Shown here: one piece after another, positions 44,555 through 53,159 of the stretch
Layout: each line of letters opens with the position of its first letter
Position numbering within the stretch: the first letter of the stretch is position 1
Assembly: GCF_023217965.1 (NCBI RefSeq)
Contig: NZ_JALPSC010000001.1
Coordinates: forward strand, 1,054,001-1,118,000
DNA: 64,000 bases
Source: Prevotella sp. E13-27
GTDB taxonomy: Bacteria > Bacteroidota > Bacteroidia > Bacteroidales > Bacteroidaceae
Direction of reading: 5' to 3'
Notes under the pieces: model-generated
Told to the model about the DNA's origin: nothing
The model's input: the letters and a program-made list of their open reading frames with translations, nothing else
Database searches by the model: none
Position numbers and translations under genes: made by a program

Positions 44555-45087
44555 TGGTAAAATTTGATTTGGTTTTGGAATATCCTGGTAGCCGTTGCTT
44601 TGTCGGTGCGATGAATAAGGAATCGTTCAAACTTAAGACCGAAGTCGCTCCATTGCCAGTCTGCCACGGAGTAGAGACTGTCCGACGAGGCTTCAAGACT
44701 TCTCACACGTCCGTTAACATATCGGAAATCCTTCAGTATGCCTCCGAGCTTAGAGCCCAACCACAGCGGACGAACTTTCTTGCCGTTTACAAGTTTGAAG
44801 ATGAATATGCGTCGCGCTTTCTCTGGATAGAACCGAGTGCTTTTTATCACACCAACCAGAGCTTCGGCTTTGCCGTCGCCGTTCACGTCGCCTGTGCAGA
44901 AGCGGTAAACGGGGTAGGGCAGGCGCCAGTCATTGAGGAAATAGAGAGAGTCGTGGGTCTTGGTGAGAGTGAAACCATTGTCCGCCTGCAAGTCCGTCAG
45001 AATCTCTTCCGGCACAGTCCCACGGCATATTTCTGTGTTTAGAAAGAGAGCAAACAGAAAAAGAACGAATCTAATCATATCTTTCAT
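44551..45087 (-). CDS. Small exported protein with FG-GAP/VCBS-like repeat
   Basis: 178 residues; signal peptide (MIRFVLFLFALFLNT) with a start at 45087 or 45078. A single Ca-binding type motif TGDVNGDGKAEALVGV (~65) resembles FG-GAP repeats. Otherwise no known domain. It is translationally coupled to the DUF3160 gene (ATGA) and presumably works with it. The start codon region is part of a short heptamer array. Confidence 0.75.
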   Translation of the reverse strand: MKDMIRFVLFLFALFLNTEICRGTVPEEILTDLQADNGFTLTKTHDSLYFLNDWRLPYPVYRFCTGDVNGDGKAEALVGVIKSTRFYPEKARRIFIFKLVNGKKVRPLWLGSKLGGILKDFRYVNGRVRSLEASSDSLYSVADWQWSDFGLKFERFLIHRTDKATATRIFQNQIKFYQ

Positions 45088-45106
45088 CTTTCATCTTTCA
45101 CCTCAC
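45079..45106. repeat. Short heptamer array at a gene start
   Basis: ATCTTTC three times followed by ACCTCAC in 7-bp register; it covers the first codons (MKDM) of the small exported protein gene and reaches the stop region of the TlpA-like gene. Confidence 0.75.
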
Positions 45107-46239
45107 AGCATCGCCTTTATCTCCTCTTCCAGGTCTTTCATCTGGCTGCTGCGTTTCTGCAGCTGACAGTTGCGGTCTATGGTGAAGAACTCCGGCAGCG
45201 ATGAGACGTTATATTTGATTGCGCTCTCTCCATCGGCATCGCGCACGCAGATCCATGGCAGGTGCTGAGTCTTCTGGCGCCAGAAGTGTTCGTCCTGGTC
45301 GAGTGCTATCTGATAGATCTCCAGTCCGCGGTCGTGGTATTTGTTGTAGAGGTCGCGCAGCATCAGTATGCGCTGTGTTGACTCTTTCATAGTGAACGTG
45401 TGGAAGTCGAGCAATACCACCTTTCCCCTCAGCGAGCTGAGCTGCTGAGGCGTGCCGTGGTTGTCGTCATACACAAGGTCTATGATGCCCAGCTCTGTTA
45501 TCTGTGTGTTGTTGCTGTTCATCATGCGGGCAATGGCTTTGCGGCGCTCTGTCTGCTTCTCAACAACTATGTTGTGAAGGTTCTGTGCGCGCTCTGAACC
45601 AGGGTAGAACGTGTCCCACGATGTGGCAACGGCGGCAAAGGTGCGCAGGTCGTCATAGTTCGTCTGAGGGTCGAAGATAAGCCAGCGGCCGAGTGTCTGG
45701 AACAGGGCGAAATAAGAGTAGGTCTTGTTAGGCTCCTGATAGATGAACTGCTCGGTGACCATCTGCTTATAGACATTGATGAGGCGTGTTAGAGAGTCCT
45801 GTGCCACGCTTGGAGCCAGATAGCGGTTCTCGTCGATGGCTATCGCCTTGCGCAGCAGCTCCTGCTGAAGCAGCGACAGCTGACGTATCTTCTCACAGTT
45901 GTCAGAGCCTTCCACCTCATAGTCGGCTGCCATGTTGGGGTAGTGGGCTTTCACCGTAACCGTCTCCGTGGAGTCTATTGAGATGTTGATGATCTGGTTG
46001 TCTATGCGCAGACGGTAGAACTCCGGCGCGGCGGTGGTGTCGGCCTTGAAACAGAAGGCACCGTCTTCGCTAAGCTTAACGCTGTCAAGCAGTTTCATGC
46101 CCGACAGGGCCATGTGCTCAAAGTAGAGCATTGAGTCCTTGGCACCTTCCACGGTGCCTTCCACAGTGAACTTCACACTATTGTTGTCGCAGGCTCCAAG
46201 TGTCAGCAGACAGAGTGCGGCTAAAATGATTTTTCTCAT
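45103..46239 (-). CDS. TlpA-like DUF4369 lipoprotein lacking the CxxC motif
   Basis: 378 residues from MRKIILAALCLLTLGACDNN (lipobox LGAC). The N-terminal DUF4369 domain (FTVEGTVEGAKDSMLYFEH) is followed by helices and a C-terminal thioredoxin fold (LSSLRGKVVLLDFHTFTMKE, GLEIYQIALDQDEHFWRQ, YNVSSLPEFFTIDRNCQL with the cis-Pro loop). Where TlpA/ResA proteins have WCGPC, this protein has FHTFTMK with no cysteine, so it cannot act as a dithiol oxidoreductase; a binding or chaperone role is inferred. Upstream in-frame sequence to 46389 lies in the divergent promoter region and is excluded. Confidence 0.87.
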   Translation of the reverse strand: MRKIILAALCLLTLGACDNNSVKFTVEGTVEGAKDSMLYFEHMALSGMKLLDSVKLSEDGAFCFKADTTAAPEFYRLRIDNQIINISIDSTETVTVKAHYPNMAADYEVEGSDNCEKIRQLSLLQQELLRKAIAIDENRYLAPSVAQDSLTRLINVYKQMVTEQFIYQEPNKTYSYFALFQTLGRWLIFDPQTNYDDLRTFAAVATSWDTFYPGSERAQNLHNIVVEKQTERRKAIARMMNSNNTQITELGIIDLVYDDNHGTPQQLSSLRGKVVLLDFHTFTMKESTQRILMLRDLYNKYHDRGLEIYQIALDQDEHFWRQKTQHLPWICVRDADGESAIKYNVSSLPEFFTIDRNCQLQKRSSQMKDLEEEIKAML

Positions 46240-46258
46240 GTCTTTTCTTGTTTTTGCA

Positions 46259-46268
46259 GGCAAAAGTA
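46259..46268 (-). promoter_or_regulatory. -7 element of the TlpA-like gene
   Basis: Minus strand reads TACTTTTGCC 19 bp before the ATG. Confidence 0.45.
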
Positions 46269-46343
46269 CTAAAAACCACACTATTTCTTGCACAAAGAAG
46301 GGTTTAAAATCATAAAAAACTGAAATAATTGGTTTATATTTCG

Positions 46344-46372
46344 TTGATTTATATATTAATGTGTAACTTTGC
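46344..46372 (+). promoter_or_regulatory. pnp promoter
   Basis: TTG (46344-46346), a short 17-bp spacer, then TAACTTTGC (46364-46372), leaving a leader of about 50 nt before pnp. Confidence 0.5.
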
Positions 46373-46429
46373 CCGACTTTTTGCGCCAAAAGCGCACATT
46401 TTATTTATTTTTTAGATGTTTTAAACAAG

Positions 46430-48790
46430 ATGAACGTAATTACAAAGACCCTTCAATTGGCTGATGGACGTACCATCACCATTGAGACCGGGAAAGTGGC
46501 AAAGCAGACCGATGGTGCTGTCATGCTGAAGATGAACAACACTGTACTTCTGGCCACTGTTTGTGCCGCAAAAGATGCAGTTCCCGGAACAGATTTCATG
46601 CCTCTGCAGGTAGATTATCGTGAGCAGTACAGTGCTGCCGGCCGTTTCCCCGGTGGATTCACCAAGCGCGAAGGCAAAGCCTCAGACAATGAAATCCTTA
46701 CATCGCGACTCGTGGACCGCGTTCTTCGTCCACTCTTCCCCAGTAACTATCACGCAGAAGTTTTTGTCAATGTCATGCTGCTCTCAGCCGACGGCGTTGA
46801 CCAGCCCGATGCACTGGCTGGATTTGCCGCTTCAGCAGCTTTGGCATGTTCAGATATCCCCTTCGAGTGCCCCATCAGTGAGGTGCGTGTGGCTCGCATA
46901 AACGGCGAGTATGTCATCGATCCTACCTTCGAGCAGATGAAGCAGGCCGACATGGACATCATGGTTGGTGCTTCTGCTGAGAACATCATGATGGTGGAAG
47001 GTGAGATGAACGAGGTCTCTGAGCAGGACCTGCTCGGTGCCCTGAAGGCTGCCATGGAGGCTATCAAGCCTATGTGCGAACTCCAGAAGGAGCTGTCAAA
47101 GGAGCTTGGCAAGGACGTTAAGCGTGAGTACAACCACGAGGTTAACGATGAGGCTCTGCGCGAGCGCATGAACAAGGAGCTCTATCAGCCCGCCTACGAC
47201 ATCACAAAGCAGGCTCTGCCAAAGCAGGACCGTGCCGATGCATTCGAGAAGCTTCTCGAGGACTTCAAGGAGAAGTTCTTCGCAGAGCGCGCTGAGCTGG
47301 CTGAGGACGCTAAGGGCGAGATTAGCGACGACGAATACAGCGCAATGATGGACCGCTACTACCACGACGTTGAGCGCGACGCTATGCGCCGTTGCATCCT
47401 CGACGAGGGCATACGTCTCGATGGTCGTAAGACTACCGACATACGTCCTATCTGGTGCGAGGTGTCTGCTCTGCCAATGCCTCACGGAAGTGCTATCTTC
47501 ACACGTGGTGAGACACAGAGCCTTTCTACATGTACTCTCGGTACAAAGCTCGACGAGAAGATGGTTGACGATGTGCTCGACAAGAGCTATCAGCGCTTCC
47601 TCCTCCACTATAACTTCCCTCCATTCTGCACAGGCGAGGCTAAGGCTCAGCGCGGCGTAGGCCGTCGTGAGATTGGTCACGGCCACCTGGCATGGCGCGG
47701 ATTGAAGGGTCAGATTCCTGCTGACTTCCCTTACACTGTGCGTCTCGTTAGCCAGATTCTTGAGTCTAACGGCTCTTCATCAATGGCTACCGTTTGTGCC
47801 GGCACACTGGCTCTGATGGACGCAGGTGTTCCTATGAAGAAGCCTGTCTCTGGTATCGCAATGGGTCTTATCAAGAACCCTGGCGAGGACAAGTACGCTG
47901 TATTGAGCGACATCCTTGGCGACGAGGATCACTTGGGCGACATGGACTTCAAGACCACTGGTACAAAGGACGGTCTGACAGCTACACAGATGGATATCAA
48001 GTGCGACGGTCTGTCGTTCGACATCCTTGAGAAGGCTCTCATGCAGGCAAAGGCTGGTCGTGAGCACATCCTGAAGTGCCTCACCGACACCATCGCTGAG
48101 CCACGCGCCGACTTCAAGCCACAGGTTCCACGCATCGTACAGATCGAGATTCCTAAGGAGTTCATCGGTGCTGTCATAGGCCCTGGCGGTAAGATCATCC
48201 AGCAGATGCAGGAGGACACCAAGACCACTATCACCATCGACGAAGAGGAAGGTGTAGGCAAGGTACAGGTGTCTGGTCCAGACAAGGAGTCTATCGACGC
48301 TGCTCTGGCAAAGATCAAGGCTATCGTTGCCATTCCTGAAGTAGGCGAGATCTATGAGGGCACCGTACGCTCTATCATGCCTTACGGATGCTTCGTAGAG
48401 ATCATGCCTGGCAAGGATGGTCTGCTCCATATCTCTGAGATCGACTGGAAGCGCCTCGAGACCGTTGAGGAGGCTGGCATCAAGGAAGGCGACAAGATTA
48501 AGGTTAAGCTCCTTGAGATTGATCCAAAGACTGGCAAGTACAAGCTCTCTCACCGTGTGCTCATCGATAAGCCAGAGGGCTATGTAGAGCGTCCTGCACG
48601 CCGCGAGCGTGGTGAACGTCCTGAGCGCGGCGAGCGCCGTCCACGTCCTGAGCGTGGTGAGCGTCGTCCACGTCCTGAGCATGGCGACCGCCATCAGCAT
48701 CACGACCACGGACAGGAGGAGTATCGTGAGCCACAGGCCGACCGCGAGCCAAAGGACTTCAGCGATGCCCTGGATCACATGGACTTCTAA
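46430..48790 (+). CDS. pnp: Polynucleotide phosphorylase
   Basis: 3'-5' phosphorolytic exoribonuclease of mRNA turnover. 786 residues: two RNase PH-like domains (first ends ~210; second ~325-560 with the FTRGETQSL and [14 protein letters not shown] [12 protein letters not shown] motifs and the catalytic [12 protein letters not shown]), a KH domain ([19 protein letters not shown]) and an S1 domain ([28 protein letters not shown]). The C-terminal tail (~735-786) is a run of [10 protein letters not shown] repeats followed by a His-rich stretch ([11 protein letters not shown]); such basic tails can bind RNA. It shares a divergent upstream region with the TlpA-like gene. Confidence 0.98.
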   Translation: MNVITKTLQLADGRTITIETGKVAKQTDGAVMLKMNNTVLLATVCAAKDAVPGTDFMPLQVDYREQYSAAGRFPGGFTKREGKASDNEILTSRLVDRVLRPLFPSNYHAEVFVNVMLLSADGVDQPDALAGFAASAALACSDIPFECPISEVRVARINGEYVIDPTFEQMKQADMDIMVGASAENIMMVEGEMNEVSEQDLLGALKAAMEAIKPMCELQKELSKELGKDVKREYNHEVNDEALRERMNKELYQPAYDITKQALPKQDRADAFEKLLEDFKEKFFAERAELAEDAKGEISDDEYSAMMDRYYHDVERDAMRRCILDEGIRLDGRKTTDIRPIWCEVSALPMPHGSAIFTRGETQSLSTCTLGTKLDEKMVDDVLDKSYQRFLLHYNFPPFCTGEAKAQRGVGRREIGHGHLAWRGLKGQIPADFPYTVRLVSQILESNGSSSMATVCAGTLALMDAGVPMKKPVSGIAMGLIKNPGEDKYAVLSDILGDEDHLGDMDFKTTGTKDGLTATQMDIKCDGLSFDILEKALMQAKAGREHILKCLTDTIAEPRADFKPQVPRIVQIEIPKEFIGAVIGPGGKIIQQMQEDTKTTITIDEEEGVGKVQVSGPDKESIDAALAKIKAIVAIPEVGEIYEGTVRSIMPYGCFVEIMPGKDGLLHISEIDWKRLETVEEAGIKEGDKIKVKLLEIDPKTGKYKLSHRVLIDKPEGYVERPARRERGERPERGERRPRPERGERRPRPEHGDRHQHHDHGQEEYREPQADREPKDFSDALDHMDF

Positions 48791-48805
48791 AAAGCCGACC
48801 CCTAA

Positions 48806-48876
48806 AAACCCACCCCTAACCAATTCTTGGACAAGCCAAGCGTCGCAAGCGCCGAGCGCCCGAGGGGAGGGGGATT
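48806..48876 (+). repeat. GC-rich palindromic repeat after pnp, with internal insertion
   Basis: Begins AAAAACCCACCCCTAACC shortly after the pnp stop and ends CCCGAGGGGAGGGGGATTG as in other copies, but about 37 bp of extra sequence rich in AAGCG/GCGCC separates the two arms. Confidence 0.85.
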
Positions 48877-48994
48877 GAAATAGCAAAGCTTTGCAAGCAA
48901 CAAGTGCTATAGTGGAGATTCAATAATAATGAGGATACATCGAAAGGTGTGTCCTCATTTTTTGTGTTTCGTGTGTTTTCTGGTAATTATTTTA

Positions 48995-49003
48995 TATCTT
49001 TGC
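48995..49003 (+). promoter_or_regulatory. -7 element of the TPR-HTH gene
   Basis: TATCTTTGC, 37 bp before the start codon; no TTG at the right distance. Confidence 0.5.
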
Positions 49004-49039
49004 ATCGCAATTGGATTATTGATAATTCGAAATTAATAT

Positions 49040-50767
49040 ATGTTGAAACGCAGTCTATTACCTATTATTATATTATTAGCATTTATCTCGTGTGGAGAAA
49101 AGCGTTATCCGTCAGAATTAGTCATGGCAGATAGTGCCTATATGCGTGGTGACTATAAACGTGCAGACAGTCTGTTGGACGTCTATATTGTGAATTCTTC
49201 TGTAAATAACGACGAAGATTCTTATGCATATTCGCGTCTGCTGTGCCTTTGTAAAAAATTTGTTAGGTCGGGAATAACAGGTAGTGATTTGCCATTAGCG
49301 GACTCCCTCAGTTCGTATTTCAAAAACCGTGGTGCTATACGGAAATATGGTTTATCCTGCATTTTTCTTGGAAATGCATTCCAAAATGGTGAGGACTATC
49401 CGTCGGCAATGGAATGTTATTTGACATCAAGGCAGATTTCTATGGAACTAAACGATAGCGTTATGTTAGGATGGGTAGAGAAAGCTATAGGTAATCTCTA
49501 TTTTGATCAACGAATGTTAGATAAGTGTATTCCGTATTATCAGCATTGCTATGAAATCGCTCATGCGATGAAAGATACACTTCGTATGGCCCAGACTTCT
49601 TATAAGATGGCTTTTGTTAGTACGATAAAGAACGATGCTGATAGTGCTATATATTTTTATGAAAAGGCGATTGACCTTGGACAAAATTCGCAACTTGCAA
49701 GCCTAATATTGCCTGCTGCCAAGCAGCAAATAAGTGATATTTATATACAGATTGAGGAATATGGCAATGCACTTAAATATATGTCACGCGACTCTATGAA
49801 TAGTGCTAATTGGGGCTATTTCCATTATGGTCAGCATCATTTGGATTCAGCTGCGTTCTATTTTAAAGAAGTCTATGAAAACGAGAAGTTGCGTGGACGT
49901 GCAGATATGCTATTTATGCTTAGCGCTATTGAAGAGGAAAAGGGTAACGTTGTCAATGCTATAGATTACTTGCATAGGTATGTCTCTACATTGGATTCTT
50001 TGCAAGCTCAAACACGAACTGAAGAAACTATGCGCGTACAGGCTCAATTTAATTATAACAACATTAATACAAAGTTACAAAAGACTGTTCATGAAAATGA
50101 AAAGTTGACAAATACGCTAATTATAATTCTATTTGTAATAATTGTATTGTCGTTGATTTCTTTAATTGTTTTTAAAGAATATCATCATAAGAAATCAAGC
50201 GAACTGGAACGTGAGCGGCTGTTTCGTATGGAGGAGCAGAGAAAATATATGCAGAGCGTTGATAGAATAGAAGAGAACAATAAACGTATTGCCGTATTAG
50301 AAAAGCAGTTGTCTGAAGCACTTGATAATCATGACTTAAATGCAATAGAACGTATAAAGCTTGATAAAGCATGGTTATATTCCGAGAATGAGTCTATTCA
50401 GAAAATACAGGAGCGAAATATAGCACTTCGAAATCTTCTTTTGAATTCCAATGTATATTGTAATATCACGAGAAGCAAAGATAATTGTGATATTCGAATG
50501 AGTGATAATGACTGGAAAGAATTAGAACGTCTTATAGATGATGTGTATGATGGTTTTACAAGTCGTCTGTTAACTATTTGCAATCTAAGTGAGATAGAAT
50601 TGCGGACGTGCTATCTAATAAAGGTTGGTGTTCCTTTGAAAAATATTGCACAAATCCTGTGTTTGTCGTTACAAGGAGTTAGTATGACTCGTTCACGTCT
50701 TTATGAGAAGATACTGAAAAAGAAAGGTAGTGCCCCAGAATTTGATAACTTTATAAAGAACTTCTAA
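49040..50767 (+). CDS. Membrane-anchored TPR protein with C-terminal HTH
   Basis: 575 residues: lipoprotein-like or signal-type N-terminus (LLAFISCGEKRY), a TPR region to ~345 (AYMRGDYKRADSLLDVYI, MECYLTSRQISMELNDSV, YEIAHAMKDTLRMAQTSYKM), one transmembrane helix (~354-375, LIIILFVIIVLSLISLIVF), a cytoplasmic coiled coil (~385-440) and a C-terminal LuxR-like helix-turn-helix (LSEIELRTCYLIKVGVPLKN, IAQILCLSLQGVSMTRSRLY). This one-piece layout, periplasmic TPR sensor to cytoplasmic HTH, is frequent in Bacteroidales; it should sense something outside and regulate transcription from the membrane. The gene is distinctly more AT-rich than the core genes. Likely targets are the exported-protein genes just downstream, but that is inference. 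Confidence 0.8.
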   Translation: MLKRSLLPIIILLAFISCGEKRYPSELVMADSAYMRGDYKRADSLLDVYIVNSSVNNDEDSYAYSRLLCLCKKFVRSGITGSDLPLADSLSSYFKNRGAIRKYGLSCIFLGNAFQNGEDYPSAMECYLTSRQISMELNDSVMLGWVEKAIGNLYFDQRMLDKCIPYYQHCYEIAHAMKDTLRMAQTSYKMAFVSTIKNDADSAIYFYEKAIDLGQNSQLASLILPAAKQQISDIYIQIEEYGNALKYMSRDSMNSANWGYFHYGQHHLDSAAFYFKEVYENEKLRGRADMLFMLSAIEEEKGNVVNAIDYLHRYVSTLDSLQAQTRTEETMRVQAQFNYNNINTKLQKTVHENEKLTNTLIIILFVIIVLSLISLIVFKEYHHKKSSELERERLFRMEEQRKYMQSVDRIEENNKRIAVLEKQLSEALDNHDLNAIERIKLDKAWLYSENESIQKIQERNIALRNLLLNSNVYCNITRSKDNCDIRMSDNDWKELERLIDDVYDGFTSRLLTICNLSEIELRTCYLIKVGVPLKNIAQILCLSLQGVSMTRSRLYEKILKKKGSAPEFDNFIKNF

Positions 50768-50856
50768 TATTTTATAGTTGTATTAATTGTCTCCTTACTG
50801 GTTCTTCTCGATGGAATCGGCAATATTGAATTGTGAAGTTTTTGTGAAGTTAATTG

Positions 50857-50889
50857 TTTGCAAGAATTTGGTAACGAGAGTAATTTTGC
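50857..50889 (+). promoter_or_regulatory. Promoter of the 330-residue exported protein gene
   Basis: TTTG (50857-50860), 20-bp spacer, TAATTTTGC (50881-50889), leaving an AT-rich leader of about 95 nt. Confidence 0.65.
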
Positions 50890-50991
50890 AGATGTGTTTT
50901 TGTTAACTTCAAAATTCAAAATTCTTACAAATTTGCAAAATAATAACTATAGTTACTACGTTGTTAAAATAGTTAATGAGGAGATGAAATT

Positions 50992-51984
50992 ATGAAATAT
51001 TTGTTTTTAATAATGTTTTCAATGTTGTGGTCTTATGGTAGTAGAGCACAGAATATTATTGGTGAATATGAAGATGGAAGCTCATATTTAGAATCAGATA
51101 CATTAACGGAAGGTGTGAAATGCACCTTCCGTTATGCAGATAACAGACACGCTTCATGGAAGATTATGATTGATCCGAACGGAGAACCATTGAATGCTGT
51201 GGAAGACAGTTGCTGTATCGACTTACATGTAAAATCACCATCAAATATCGAATTGTGGCATACTTGGCGTTATTCGGAAAAGTTTATTAAAGGTGATGCA
51301 AAATATATAATAGGGCATGTTTATGCAGAAGATAAAGCCGGAAATAGAGACACAGTGAGGCTCGTTTTTGATGTACTTCCACGAAAGCCTAAACTAATAA
51401 GAGGAACAGTGGAAAATTTGGATATAGAGCGTGGAGAAGCTAATGGCATTCCATATTTTGCAGCAGGCGGTGATACAAAAATAGAGTTTGACCTTGTAAA
51501 TACCCATGATGTTGCATTCCACGTGTATGAAGATTATAGAGAGTATAGAATAATTTTTGATGGACAGTATATCTTTCCAATAAATGATTTTACGGGACCG
51601 TTTACATTTAATCTTTTGTTTTTGGATTTTGCCTATGTTGTTGCAGAACCAGAAAATCGGTTTGGCAGAGGCGTTCCTTCAGATACCATTGATACGATGG
51701 ACTTTATAGAAGATGAAGAACTTAGGGAGTCATTAAGAAATGGCTATCGTTTAACATCGGTTGAGTCTAACGTTGTCAAAGATGTAAAATTCAGAAGAGA
51801 CGGACAATATATATGTGTCGATGATGAAGAGGTAAATGAAATACTCTTAATTAATATGCATGGCATTGTAATTGCAAAAGCCTGTGGTAATAGATTACAG
51901 CTGCCTGTCAATGTTGCGCATGGATGTTACATCGTTGAAGTAAGAATGCCTGATAGAAAGATTACTAAAAAATGGAAATTGTAA
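50992..51984 (+). CDS. Exported protein of unknown function with sorting-type C-terminus
   Basis: 330 residues; signal peptide (MKYLFLIMFSMLWSYGSRAQ). Mostly beta-strand sequence without a recognised domain; KFIKGDAKYIIGHVYAEDKA GN... segments look Ig-like (fibronectin/Big type, ~70-130). The end (EILLINMHGIVIAKACGNRL, then LPVNVAHGCYIVEVRMPDRK) has the pattern of a type A T9SS sorting domain, so surface export is inferred. AT-rich like its neighbours. Its 3' end overlaps the next small reading frame by 13 bp. Confidence 0.75.
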   Translation: MKYLFLIMFSMLWSYGSRAQNIIGEYEDGSSYLESDTLTEGVKCTFRYADNRHASWKIMIDPNGEPLNAVEDSCCIDLHVKSPSNIELWHTWRYSEKFIKGDAKYIIGHVYAEDKAGNRDTVRLVFDVLPRKPKLIRGTVENLDIERGEANGIPYFAAGGDTKIEFDLVNTHDVAFHVYEDYREYRIIFDGQYIFPINDFTGPFTFNLLFLDFAYVVAEPENRFGRGVPSDTIDTMDFIEDEELRESLRNGYRLTSVESNVVKDVKFRRDGQYICVDDEEVNEILLINMHGIVIAKACGNRLQLPVNVAHGCYIVEVRMPDRKITKKWKL

Positions 51985-52160
51985 TATCAGAAATCATTTA
52001 CGAAGCGAGCACCGATGATACTGACAAGAAAGCTGGCGTAGAGGTAACGCAGATGGACGAGGAATTCGCCGACATGGACAAGGAGTTGTACACACCCGAG
52101 GAGGCCTACGAAATGACGATGAAGGATGTTAAGGCTATCTACGACGATGCAACAATATAA
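51972..52160 (+). CDS. Small acidic protein or gene remnant (62 aa)
   Basis: MEIVISEIIYEASTDDTDKK followed by an acidic tail (DEEFADMDKELYTPEEAYEM). No family recognised. Codon use from the tenth codon on looks like the GC-richer core genes, unlike the AT-rich gene it overlaps, so it may be the tail of a lost gene joined to a new start. It has neither a signal peptide nor a visible ribosome-binding site of its own. Confidence 0.4.
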   Translation: MEIVISEIIYEASTDDTDKKAGVEVTQMDEEFADMDKELYTPEEAYEMTMKDVKAIYDDATI

Positions 52161-52169
52161 CCTTTATTA

Positions 52170-52257
52170 AGAGAAGAATAAGATCTCTTTAAGAGAAGTG
52201 TAAGATCTCTTGGAGAGAAGTTAAACTTTACTCCGAGAGAAGTTAAACATCTCTATA
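52170..52257. repeat. 22-bp-period array B (AGAGAAG)
   Basis: AGAGAAG starts at 52170, 52192, 52214 and 52236, exactly every 22 bp. Units 1, 2 and 4 are interrupted palindromes, with AGAGA answered by TCTCT inside the unit. It lies in the 260-bp gap between the 62-residue frame and the next exported protein. Confidence 0.9.
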
Positions 52258-52367
52258 GATGTAGTTTTTAATACAATTGAAAGTTGTATAAGCAGAAAAT
52301 ATCGTTCGATGAAATCGGGCAGAATCTGTTCTGTGTAATCTTGTGAACTTTTTGTGAACCAAATTGC

Positions 52368-52399
52368 TTGCTTCTTATTTTCTTTTTCTTTATCTTTGC
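52368..52399 (+). promoter_or_regulatory. Promoter of the 232-residue exported protein gene
   Basis: TTG (52368-52370), 20-bp spacer, TATCTTTGC (52391-52399), 22 bp before the ATG. Confidence 0.7.
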
Positions 52400-52421
52400 A
52401 ACATCCCAAACTACAAAACCT

Positions 52422-53120
52422 ATGAAGCGAATCGTCATATTTGTAGCGTTTTTGGTCATAGCGATTACAGCAATGGCTCAATGGACATACCATCCTTTTG
52501 CAAAGGAAGGAAAGGTTTTTGCTGGCGGTGAATGGACATATAAGATGGAAGGTGACACCATTATCGGTAACAATAGCTATAAGCGCGTGTTCATTACGGA
52601 AAAAGGTAAGGAGACTCACTATTGGGGAGCAACACGTGATGAAGGCATGCAAGTATATATGATAAAGGCGGGCGAAATCATGGAGAAATTATACTATGAC
52701 TTTGGTAAAGACAACAAATATGTTGATACGATAGGAAACAGAAAAGTTACAATAGAAGAATGCTTTTTCGGTGCCACTGATGCAGGTGATTATCGTAAAG
52801 TTCGTTGGGTGTTTCCTGAACAAGGAACAGGTATCATAACAACTGAAGATTATATATGGGTTGACGGAATTGGGAACATTGGCGATCCATTTAATCTTAT
52901 TAGTGGATGGGGCTGCGTAGATTGTTACGAAGATGGCGTTTGTGTCTTTAATACAGATTTGATAGCACAAATATTCCTAAATCATTCAACTTTCATAAAA
53001 GCACCCTCTTTTTCTCATTCTATTAAAAATGCACTCTTCGACCTTCAAGGTCGCCGCATCACAAGCACACCTTCGCGAGGTGTGTATATTAAGGACGGAA
53101 AGAAATATGTGAAGAAATAA
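52422..53120 (+). CDS. Exported protein of unknown function with short sorting-type tail
   Basis: 232 residues from MKRIVIFVAFLVIAITAMAQ (signal peptide); the upstream open frame spans the promoter and is excluded. The mature part is beta-rich (EWTYKMEGDTIIGNNSYKRV, YDFGKDNKYVDTIGNRKV) with a conserved-looking YIWVDGIGNIGDPF and GCVDCYED; I know this style from short Prevotella/Bacteroides exported proteins of no known function. The C-terminus (ALFDLQGRRIT, RGVYIKDGKKYVKK) is nearly the same tail as on the Big2/OB protein at 8.4 kb, arguing for the same export route. Confidence 0.75.
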   Translation: MKRIVIFVAFLVIAITAMAQWTYHPFAKEGKVFAGGEWTYKMEGDTIIGNNSYKRVFITEKGKETHYWGATRDEGMQVYMIKAGEIMEKLYYDFGKDNKYVDTIGNRKVTIEECFFGATDAGDYRKVRWVFPEQGTGIITTEDYIWVDGIGNIGDPFNLISGWGCVDCYEDGVCVFNTDLIAQIFLNHSTFIKAPSFSHSIKNALFDLQGRRITSTPSRGVYIKDGKKYVKK

Positions 53121-53159
53121 AACTACAGAGCAAGTATTATTAATTTAAAAGTATTGTTT

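Noticed and set aside
46240..46389. 50-residue upstream extension of the TlpA-like lipoprotein
   Set aside because: It would bury the lipobox signal peptide internally and lies in the divergent promoter region shared with pnp.
47780..48886. Long antisense reading frame (368 codons) opposite pnp
   Set aside because: Produced by the strong codon bias of pnp on the other strand; low-complexity Leu/Thr-rich translation and no independent signals.
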